A stretch of 11,487 bases of DNA from the NCBI GenBank assembly GCA_030612485.1, contig JAUWNS010000069.1, positions 1 through 11,487 of the forward strand, given 5' to 3'. The position numbers were made by a program, and so were the translations under genes. This document shows positions 1-4,938 of this stretch, one piece after another. The first letter of the stretch is position 1. Every line of letters begins with the position of its first letter. Under the pieces are notes generated by a model. That model did not search any database. It was not told the DNA's origin and worked only from the letters and a program-made list of their open reading frames with translations. The stretch comes from Candidatus Bipolaricaulota bacterium (lineage in GTDB: Bacteria > Bipolaricaulota > Bipolaricaulia > UBA7950 > UBA9294).

Positions 1-1
1 G

Positions 2-1153
2 ACCCTCTTCCGCAACGTTCCTGGCGCAGCGGACAAGAAGCTCTTCGACTGGCTCGTCTTCCTGTACGAGCGCTGGAAGGGGATCGACGAGGAAGCCGTG
101 CGTACTAGTGCGGCGATTGGTTGCAGCGAGCTCCTCCTCTCTGGAGCGACGACGACTTCCGATCACTTCTACCTCTTTCCACGAGGCCTTCCTCGGATCT
201 TCGATGCCGAAGTGGAAGGAGGGCTCTTAAGCGGGATCCGCTTCCATCCTACCCGCGGATCGATGTCGCTCTCGAAGAAGGACGGTGGACTCCCGCCGGA
301 CAGCGTGGTGCAGACGGAGGAGGAGATCCTCGCAGACTGCCAGCGGGTGATTGAATGCTACCACGACCCTTCTCCCTTTGCCATGCTAAGGGTAGCCCTT
401 GCCCCCTGCTCACCGTTCTCAGTCACCTCCGAGCTGATGCGCGAGACGACGAAGCTCGCGGATGAGTACGGAGTGCTATTGCACACTCACCTCGCCGCGA
501 CGGCCGATGAGGATGAGTTCTGCCTGGAGAAGTTTGGAGCCCGTCCGGTCGACTACATGGAGGAACTCGGCTGGCTGCGCGACGATGTATGGTTCGCCCA
601 CCTCGTTCACCTTAGCGATAGCGACATCGACAAGCTATCGAGGGCCAAGGTGGGGATGTCTCACTGCCCGAGTTCGAACATGACCCTCGGTTCGGGGATC
701 GCCCCTGTCGTCCCGTTGAAGAAGACAGGAGTGACGGTCAGCTTGGGCGTCGATGGTTCGGCGAGCAACGATACCTCGAACATGATCCGCGAGGTGCGGC
801 AGGCGATGCTCTTGCAACGAGTTCGCTACGGAGCCGACGCCCTCACCGCGCGCGAGGCACTCTACCTGGCAACGATGGGCGGGGCAAGGGTTCTCCATCG
901 AGAAAAGGAGATCGGCTCGATCGAGGTGGGAAAGGCGGCCGACTTAATCGCCTTTGACATCACGGGAATCGAATTTGCCGGCGCGCACGCCGATCCACTC
1001 GCTGCACTCGTCCATTGCGGAGCCGATCGGGTGGATTTGGCGATGGTGAACGGGGAGGTACGCGTGCGCGACGGCTGCCTGGTCGATGAGTCGCTCTACA
1101 GACTCATCCCACTACACAACGAGATCTCGCGCAGGCTAATCGCAGGACGATGA
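2..1153 (+). CDS. 8-oxoguanine deaminase / hydroxyatrazine hydrolase-type amidohydrolase (5' partial)
   Basis: This is a metal-dependent amidohydrolase that would hydrolytically deaminate an amino-purine or triazine ring in the cytoplasm. The frame is open from base 2, so the gene starts before the window; the GTG at 98 is internal, because the residues before it (TLFRNVPGAADKKLFDWLV) match the family. Visible features are LLSGATTTSDHFYLFPRG, the HTHLA metal motif (His codons at 482 and 488), AHLVHL (His at 599), SHCPSSN, and the metal-binding Asp in LGVDGSASND (codon 752). The usual end follows: GSIEVGKAADLIAFD and a closing VNGEVRVRDG strand. The N-terminal HxH metal pair lies outside the window. 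From family knowledge, LFPRG plus HCPSSNM place it with 8-oxoguanine deaminase (EC 3.5.4.32) and AtzB-like enzymes; the exact substrate cannot be read from sequence. Its TGA overlaps the ATG of the next small ORF. Confidence 0.9.
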   Translation, partial: TLFRNVPGAADKKLFDWLVFLYERWKGIDEEAVRTSAAIGCSELLLSGATTTSDHFYLFPRGLPRIFDAEVEGGLLSGIRFHPTRGSMSLSKKDGGLPPDSVVQTEEEILADCQRVIECYHDPSPFAMLRVALAPCSPFSVTSELMRETTKLADEYGVLLHTHLAATADEDEFCLEKFGARPVDYMEELGWLRDDVWFAHLVHLSDSDIDKLSRAKVGMSHCPSSNMTLGSGIAPVVPLKKTGVTVSLGVDGSASNDTSNMIREVRQAMLLQRVRYGADALTAREALYLATMGGARVLHREKEIGSIEVGKAADLIAFDITGIEFAGAHADPLAALVHCGADRVDLAMVNGEVRVRDGCLVDESLYRLIPLHNEISRRLIAGR

Positions 1154-1254
1154 AGATTCTCCTGGAGATCTCCTTTTCGTTCAAGCAGGACTTTCACACA
1201 ATCCTTCGAGATGGCGATCACCTAACGATCCTCCCGCCAGTCGGCGGAGGATGA
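1150..1254 (+). pseudogene. Miniature MoaD/ThiS-like sulfur-carrier ORF, probably an internal-deletion remnant
   Basis: This 34-codon ORF starts at an ATG overlapping the stop of the amidohydrolase (ATGA), the arrangement of a translationally coupled operon gene. It opens with MKILLEIS, like the first beta strand of MoaD. It closes with LRDGDHLTILPPVGGG, which closely matches the MoaD C-terminus: a DGD turn, a hydrophobic strand, PPV and a terminal Gly-Gly. In this family the C-terminal GG is the adenylated and thiocarboxylated tail used in molybdopterin synthesis. MoaD proteins are about 80 residues, so some 45 central residues are missing and the beta-grasp fold could not form. I infer an in-frame deletion or an assembly collapse. 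A MoaD beside a purine-type deaminase would make sense if a molybdoenzyme such as xanthine dehydrogenase were encoded nearby. Confidence 0.6.
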
Positions 1255-1280
1255 GTCCCAATCTATTTTCACCAAATATG

Positions 1281-1342
1281 GGAGGCATTGACGGATACAA
1301 CACTAGGCTGGGTCTGAAAAGGGTGGCCCGCAATGCCTCTCC
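1281..1342. repeat. Inverted repeat in the convergent intergenic gap
   Basis: AGGCATTG (1283-1290) and CAATGCCT (1331-1338) form a perfect 8-bp inverted repeat around a loop of 40 bases. With the flanks the arms extend to GGAGGCATTG / CAATGCCTCTCC. It sits between two convergent genes and could be a bidirectional mRNA 3' structure, but neither strand has a T tract, so it is not a standard intrinsic terminator. A small mobile-element relic is the alternative. Confidence 0.4.
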
Positions 1343-1361
1343 ACAAAACTTGACTTACTTT

Positions 1362-2327
1362 CTAATTTGCCTTTGCCTTCCGCCCCGAAAGGGTCGGCCC
1401 AACTCCTGGCATAGGTACGAACGCGAAGGTATCAAGCCCGCCTATGCTTACGGTTATTCCGATGTAGTCTTGGTCTGGATCAGGGTCGGTATAGCTTGTG
1501 TAAAAGGCTTTTCGTTTTCGGAATGTATCAAGCACCTCTACAGGAATAGCCGGGAGATCGATTGTAAATGTATAGCTCTCTCCCGGTTCGATCGTCCCGT
1601 TTCCAAGGCTGGTTTTGCAGAACTCCGTCACTGACTCTGGCACCCAATCATCTCCGTAGGAGAGCCCCGCTGTTGCCGTTGCCTCACCATTCAGCGGTGC
1701 GGACCCTGTGTTGATCACGGTCACTAGAACGGGAAAGCTCCCATCGGCTCCCCCTGCGCCAGCCGGGACTGCAACGGAGCTTACGTGCAGCCGGGGCCTG
1801 CGCACCGGTGGCGCCGGAACGGGCACGGGAATCCCGTCAACGACCTGAATCCACATCACACCTGCATATTCGAGATCGACCCAGATATACGCAAAGTCCT
1901 CGTCATACGCGGCATCAGTGTTAAAGCTCTCCGATATAAAACCGGAGCCACTAAACTCGATGCTCGCCAGTGTCTCACCGAGATCTGTGATCGCTGTCAG
2001 TTTCCCTGAGTCGAAGAAATCGATCCGGCGATCCATGCTGGCCACCCCGGAAATCTGGTAGCCAGCGAATCCACCGTAGCTCGTGACATCCAAGTCATCT
2101 TTATACGTTGATGTATCCGTGAAGATACTGAACGACGCCTCATCCCCACCGAAATTGAGGACGATGAGCTCCTGACCCTTTGGGAAACAGTACATGAGGC
2201 ACCCAAACGGTCCCCGAATGATGACGCCCTTGCTGCACGTGCCTCCCCCGTTGACCATGGTCGTAAATAGGAGTATCATCACGATCACAGCGCACACAAC
2301 AAGGGCCACTTTTAATCTCTTGTGCAT
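1362..2327 (-). CDS. Secreted or membrane-anchored protein with N-terminal FAYIW-motif domain and C-terminal CARDB/Ig-like domain
   Basis: The protein has 321 aa. The start at 2327 is chosen because AAGGAGGTGG lies just upstream and the protein then opens with MHKRLK and a hydrophobic segment (about 7-24). An upstream in-frame ATG at 2402 has no SD and lies in a hairpin. No clear signal-peptidase site is visible, so the segment may be an anchor. Residues 60-160 form a Gly/Asp/aromatic-rich domain containing DFAYIWVDLEYAGV (144-157), close to FAYIWTDI of the next gene upstream. A Pro/Val linker (166-178) leads to residues 179-296, rich in beta strands with VTVINTGSAPLNGEA, IEPGESYTFTIDLP and YTDPDPDQDY. 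That pattern is typical of CARDB/Ig-like adhesion domains in extracellular proteins. It is the last gene of the minus-strand cluster. The function is unrecognised; a cell-surface role is inferred. Confidence 0.8.
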   Translation of the reverse strand: MHKRLKVALVVCAVIVMILLFTTMVNGGGTCSKGVIIRGPFGCLMYCFPKGQELIVLNFGGDEASFSIFTDTSTYKDDLDVTSYGGFAGYQISGVASMDRRIDFFDSGKLTAITDLGETLASIEFSGSGFISESFNTDAAYDEDFAYIWVDLEYAGVMWIQVVDGIPVPVPAPPVRRPRLHVSSVAVPAGAGGADGSFPVLVTVINTGSAPLNGEATATAGLSYGDDWVPESVTEFCKTSLGNGTIEPGESYTFTIDLPAIPVEVLDTFRKRKAFYTSYTDPDPDQDYIGITVSIGGLDTFAFVPMPGVGPTLSGRKAKAN

Positions 2328-2372
2328 CTTGCTCCACCTCCTTCCCTGTACAGCCTGTGGCCAACGGTTGAG

Positions 2373-2402
2373 ATGGTGGCTCTTAGAGTCTTGAGCCACC
2401 AT
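2373..2402 (-). repeat. 10-bp perfect stem-loop between two genes of the minus-strand cluster
   Basis: ATGGTGGCTC (2373-2382) and GAGCCACCAT (2393-2402) pair perfectly around a 10-nt loop. The hairpin lies in the 93-nt gap between the stop at 2421 and the start at 2327, upstream of the SD of the downstream gene. It lacks a following U tract, so it is more likely an mRNA-stability or attenuation element that lowers expression of the distal gene than a full terminator. Confidence 0.5.
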
Positions 2403-2420
2403 GAACCTTCACGCTGCGAT

Positions 2421-3035
2421 CTACCAGAGTTCCATCTCTACGTACTGGTAGTAGTCGAATGGTTCGTCGATGATGAGCGTGCCGTAGGTGAACTCACCTT
2501 CTTGGCCGGGCCAAGCAAAGCTATCTAGCGTGACCCAGTCCCAGGTAGTGTCCGTGAAGAGCGCCACATCGATGAAGACCTCCTCCACCGCTGGATCATA
2601 GTCGTTGTACCAATCTATATCCGTCCAGATGTAGGCGAAGACGCAATCCCCAGAGATGTTCTTGATCTCCTCTTGATACAGCCCGTCGATTGTGAGCTCC
2701 TTGTTCATCGAGACCTCGCCCAAGCAGACGAACCCTTCATTGATGTATCCAAGGGGGCCGACAGAGAACTCATGGAACCATGTCAGTCCCACTGCATCGA
2801 TGTACTTCACCTCGTAGAGCCCTGCGTCGTCGATGGCGGCATACTTACTGAAGACGGCAAATCCACCGTTGTAGAAATCCTCGTTGACGTAGCCGTTGGG
2901 CGTAACGAGGGTCGTAGCGATGGTGACATCTCCTTCGGTTACCGAGGTAAGCCAAACCTCCACATCGGCGATCGCGGACAACCCGACAACCAGCAGGACC
3001 GCAGCAAAGATCGTTAGTACTTTATTACTAAACAT
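2421..3035 (-). CDS. Secreted protein of unknown family, tandem paralogue 2
   Basis: The protein has 204 aa and no family I recognise. The start is supported by GGAGGT six bases upstream. Residues 1-24 form a Sec signal peptide, with likely cleavage after AIA before DVEVW. The mature part is acidic, aromatic-rich and probably all beta. It holds two internal repeats: GYVNEDF (48-54) followed by ID..GLY, then GYINEGF (96-102) followed by TIDGLY (115-120). FAYIWTDI (133-140), VEEVFIDV-type text, LFTDTTWDW (159-167) and a C-terminal DYYQYVEMELW follow. The next gene upstream is a close paralogue of nearly identical length, 30 bp away, so the pair arose by tandem duplication. It lies downstream of a GEMM-I riboswitch in the same transcript direction. 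An extracellular structural or adhesive role is inferred; no catalytic motif is visible. Confidence 0.85.
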   Translation of the reverse strand: MFSNKVLTIFAAVLLVVGLSAIADVEVWLTSVTEGDVTIATTLVTPNGYVNEDFYNGGFAVFSKYAAIDDAGLYEVKYIDAVGLTWFHEFSVGPLGYINEGFVCLGEVSMNKELTIDGLYQEEIKNISGDCVFAYIWTDIDWYNDYDPAVEEVFIDVALFTDTTWDWVTLDSFAWPGQEGEFTYGTLIIDEPFDYYQYVEMELW

Positions 3036-3065
3036 TTCGTTACCTCCGATTTTTCACGCTACGAT

Positions 3066-3671
3066 CTACCAGAGGTCCATCTCTACGTACTGGAAGTAGT
3101 CGAATGACTCGTCGAAGATGAGCGTCCCATAGTCGAACCAACCGCCTTCGCCAGGGTCAGCAAAGCTATTTAGCATGACCCAGTCCCAGGTGGTGTCCGT
3201 GAAGAGCTCCACATCGATGAAGACCTCTTCGACTGTCCCTGGATAGGCGTTGTACCAACCTATATCCGTCCAGATGTGGGTAAAGCCGTCTCCCCATATT
3301 TCCTTGACCTCTTCCTGGTACAGGCCATCGACGGTGAGTTCCTTGTACATCGAGATCTCGCCAACGCAGAAGAACCCCTCATCGATGTATCCGAGGGGGC
3401 CGTCGGAATACTCGTAAAACGATGTAAATCCCTCTCCATAGATGAACTTCTCCTCGTAGAGCCCTGAACCGTCGATGGAGGCGTACTTATCGAAAACGGC
3501 AAATCTATCGTTGAAGAACACTTCGTAGACGTAGCCGTTCGGTGTATCCAGCATTTCAGTGATGAACGTCGTTCCTTCTGTTACCGCGGTAACCCAGATC
3601 TCCACATCGGCCACCGCGGCCAGCCCGACAACCAGCAACAACGCTGCAAATATCGCTAGTACTTTACGCAT
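3066..3671 (-). CDS. Secreted protein of unknown family, tandem paralogue 1, directly behind a GEMM-I riboswitch
   Basis: The protein has 201 aa and begins behind a strong AAGGAGG. A signal peptide (1-21; ...GLAAVA then DVEIW) leads to an acidic mature protein. By eye it matches the downstream gene at well over half of positions, with the strongest blocks at TPNGYV, GPLGYI.EGF, ELT.DGLYQEE (111-121), IWTDI (133-137), VEEVFIDV.LFTDTTWDWV (147-166) and the C-terminal QYVEM.LW. Like its paralogue it carries two GYxxExF...GLY internal repeats. It is the first gene after the riboswitch at 3716-3801, whose 3' end lies about 30 nt before the SD, so its translation is the most direct target of that switch. 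No enzymatic motif is visible; a surface or matrix component is an inference from secretion, composition and the regulatory context. Confidence 0.87.
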   Translation of the reverse strand: MRKVLAIFAALLLVVGLAAVADVEIWVTAVTEGTTFITEMLDTPNGYVYEVFFNDRFAVFDKYASIDGSGLYEEKFIYGEGFTSFYEYSDGPLGYIDEGFFCVGEISMYKELTVDGLYQEEVKEIWGDGFTHIWTDIGWYNAYPGTVEEVFIDVELFTDTTWDWVMLNSFADPGEGGWFDYGTLIFDESFDYFQYVEMDLW

Positions 3672-3715
3672 TTCTATTACCTCCTTAGCAATAGAAGTTT
3701 GCCATACGATGTTCC

Positions 3716-3801
3716 TGGAGGTTTCGGCAGCTCGGCTGCCCGCGTGCGGGTCCGTAGCTTTGCGCCCCCGTCTTGCAACGGGTTTGCCCCTTCGTTCCCC
3801 A
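3716..3801 (-). promoter_or_regulatory. GEMM-I (cyclic-di-GMP-I) riboswitch 1
   Basis: Read on the minus strand, this 86-nt element has the GEMM-I consensus. GGCAAACC (3781-3788 complement) comes first, then a stem CCCGU/ACGGG capped by a GCAA GNRA tetraloop. GGCGCAAAGCUACGG follows, then a variable second helix (CCCGC/GCGGG) and CAGCCGAGCUGCCGAA. The outer stem P1 can form between UGGGG (3797-3801) and CUCCA (3716-3720). The first secreted gene starts 45 nt downstream. The base before CAAACC is G, as in c-di-GMP-sensing members, but a cGAMP-type specificity cannot be excluded from sequence. The P1 3' strand contains CCUCC, complementary to the gene's GGAGG SD, which suggests control of translation. 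Confidence 0.88.
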
Positions 3802-3870
3802 TCCGACCATGCACCCCGTTTGTACTATAGAAACCACCTCCTTTTTGCTCAGTGATATGTGCCCATCCAC

Positions 3871-4344
3871 TTACCATTTGTGGGCCTCTCTCTTCTTCTT
3901 TCTTCCAACGGGTAGCAGCGCTCGCAGAATCCTTGCCCCTCGCTCGTGTACTCGATTTCGCGAAACAGGTTCATCAAGGATTTGACTGTTGGTTGATCCT
4001 GCTGAAGAAAGGAGTCGAGCCTCTTGGTTGCACTGGGTCTCCAAGGCGTTGTGAATCGCGTCACTGCTCGCCCAGTCACGTCGAATCAAGATCTCTCCCA
4101 ATAGCTCGCTGTGTCCCCCGCGGTGTTGCTCTGCTAGAGCCTTCGCCAACTGTTGTCGATCGATCACTTTCCTTATTAGGAGCAGCTCCCCTAGAGGACG
4201 TGCATGACATTTCTCCAGGGTGAGGCACCGTAGCTCCGCGAGTTCACGTGCGTAGCGTTCTCGCACCGACATCGGAATTCCTATCTCGTCGTCCCGATGG
4301 AATCGCGCAAGAACAGATTCATAGCGCAAAGCGCTTGTCAACAT
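3871..4344 (-). CDS. Small protein with two degenerate MshEN/GspE-N-type 24-residue motifs
   Basis: The protein has 157 aa. The ATG at 4344 is chosen over the one at 4383 because GGGAGGT sits five bases before it. It has no signal peptide or membrane segment, so it is probably cytoplasmic. Residues 50-73 (PLGELLLIRKVIDR...ALAEQ) and 81-104 (LLGEILIRRDWASS...ALETQ) each fit the 24-residue LG..L...............L..Q pattern of the N-terminal domain of type II secretion / type IV pilus ATPases. In MshE that domain binds c-di-GMP. Here the Arg at motif position 1 and the Gly at position 10 are replaced (Pro/Leu and Lys/Asp), and the spacer is 7 rather than about 23 residues. Ligand binding is therefore doubtful. 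The tail is basic (GRKKKREAHKW) and no ATPase domain follows. It lies between two GEMM-I riboswitches, which makes a role in the same signalling pathway plausible but unproven. Confidence 0.7.
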   Translation of the reverse strand: MLTSALRYESVLARFHRDDEIGIPMSVRERYARELAELRCLTLEKCHARPLGELLLIRKVIDRQQLAKALAEQHRGGHSELLGEILIRRDWASSDAIHNALETQCNQEARLLSSAGSTNSQILDEPVSRNRVHERGARILRALLPVGRKKKREAHKW

Positions 4345-4587
4345 CCTTGACCTCCCATGCAAATGGATCCCGGGAAATAGCATTCCTGGAAGTTGATTGA
4401 TGTGGAAATCAATAGATAAGCAGTTTTTCGAGGCTTTACAGGATACTTGTTAAAAGCAGCTAGTCGCTGTATAGTAGAAAAGAGAGGGGTACGTACAAAG
4501 TTGTTCCAGCTGTATGTCTCCGCGCCAACGGAATATCTGGTGGACACTTTTGCGCACCCCTCTTTAAACTCTTATTTGAATCCCCCC
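4345..4587 (-). other. Leader between terminator and the MshEN-like gene
   Basis: This 243-bp stretch contains no convincing gene; the ORFs crossing it lack an SD and coding character. It would be the 5' leader of the MshEN-like gene if RNA polymerase reads through the upstream terminator. A secondary promoter with TTGTAC (minus strand, near 4495) and an AT-rich CTATAC about 19 bases downstream is possible but weak. Confidence 0.4.
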
Positions 4588-4625
4588 AAAAAAAACACCG
4601 ACCTACAGATTTTGCAGGTCGGTGT
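4588..4625 (-). terminator. Rho-independent terminator downstream of riboswitch 2
   Basis: On the minus strand ACACCGACCUGCA (4625-4613) pairs with UGUAGGUCGGUGU (4607-4595): a 13-bp stem with one G-U pair and a 5-nt loop. A run of seven to eight U follows (4595-4588). There is no T tract on the plus strand, so it works only in the minus direction. It lies about 90 nt after the riboswitch and about 245 nt before the MshEN-like gene, so it is positioned as the expression platform of the switch. Confidence 0.88.
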
Positions 4626-4717
4626 CATCACATACCACGTACGCAGGTTTCTTACACCAGTCAGCCCACACCGCCCATCAGCCTCCAAGCAACGCATCCT
4701 CTTTGTTGGCGCGGTTA

Positions 4718-4803
4718 GAGCTTTCGGTAGCCTAGCTATCCAGAATTCCGGATCTAGAGCTTTGCGTCGCCACCTTACGATGGGTTTGCCTTTGTCGCAG
4801 CTC
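4718..4803 (-). promoter_or_regulatory. GEMM-I (cyclic-di-GMP-I) riboswitch 2
   Basis: This is a second 86-nt GEMM-I element on the minus strand. P1 is GAGCU (4803-4799) with AGCUC (4722-4718). GGCAAACC follows (complement of 4783-4790), then a stem CCAUC/GGUGG capped by a GUAA GNRA tetraloop. GACGCAAAGCU, a variable helix (AUCCGG/UCUGGAU) and UAGCUAGGCUACCGAA complete it. GGCAAACC is placed identically from the 5' edge in both switches (13 nt). A strong promoter lies immediately upstream and a terminator downstream. It is therefore a complete riboswitch-attenuator unit feeding the MshEN-like gene and possibly the secreted-protein genes behind it. Confidence 0.88.
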
Positions 4804-4837
4804 GGTGAAGCAATAAATCTTTTCCTCCACCATTATC

Positions 4838-4865
4838 ATTATAGTCCATTTTAGCATTTTGTCAA
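4838..4865 (-). promoter_or_regulatory. Near-consensus sigma70 promoter driving riboswitch 2
   Basis: The minus strand carries a perfect -35 TTGACA (4865-4860), a 16-bp A/T-rich spacer and a perfect -10 TATAAT (4843-4838). Transcription would start near 4831, about 28 nt before the riboswitch P1. A promoter this strong in front of a terminator is the expected layout for a gene controlled mainly by attenuation. Confidence 0.85.
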
Positions 4866-4884
4866 GTCCTTTCGCTCCTGTCAG

Positions 4885-4913
4885 TTGCTTTTGCGTGCTG
4901 TTGCGTATATACT
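4885..4913 (+). promoter_or_regulatory. Divergent promoter for the PPC/PsbP-like gene
   Basis: TTGCTT (4885-4890), a 17-bp spacer and TATACT (4908-4913) precede the plus-strand gene at 4939, followed by the SD AGGAGG five bases before its ATG. Its -35 lies only 20 bp from the -35 of the opposing riboswitch promoter, so the two transcripts diverge from one compact control region. Confidence 0.6.
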
Positions 4914-4938
4914 GCGTTTTGTCGGATAGGAGGGTTTC

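Larger units (their letters stand above)
2410..3671 (-). repeat. Tandem gene duplication, about 640 bp unit
   Basis: The two units are offset by 645 bp at their downstream ends and 636 bp at their starts. Nucleotide identity is obvious, for example CCCAGTCCCAGGT followed by GTGTCCGTGAAGAG at about 2537 and 3180. It extends past the stop codons into the spacer (CACGCT.CGATCTACCAGA at about 2410 and 3055). The duplication therefore included the stop and about 10 bp beyond it. Divergence is greatest at the N-terminal repeat and in the last third of the genes. Confidence 0.85.

Noticed and set aside
98..100. GTG as the start of the amidohydrolase
   Set aside because: The frame is open to the window edge and the upstream residues match the enzyme family, so the true start is outside the window.
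1251..1634. 127-codon plus-strand ORF overlapping the 3' end of the minus-strand CARDB-domain gene
   Set aside because: It has no SD or recognisable protein features and lies antisense to a gene with a strong SD, a signal segment and domain structure.
3802..3870. Separate promoter for riboswitch 1 (TATAGT near 3824-3829 on the minus strand)
   Set aside because: The -35 is poor (TGAGCA); transcription may come through the MshEN-like gene instead, so no promoter was called.
3852..4223. Plus-strand ORF of 123 codons
   Set aside because: It is antisense to the MshEN-like gene, whose SD and motif content are convincing.
4572..4697. 41-codon minus-strand ORF between riboswitch 2 and the terminator, a possible leader peptide
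   Set aside because: It runs through the terminator stem and U tract, its AGAGG abuts the ATG without spacing, and no regulatory codon run is visible.
4447..4854. Plus-strand ORF of 135 codons
   Set aside because: It runs across the minus-strand terminator, riboswitch 2 and its promoter and has no SD; the RNA features explain the sequence.
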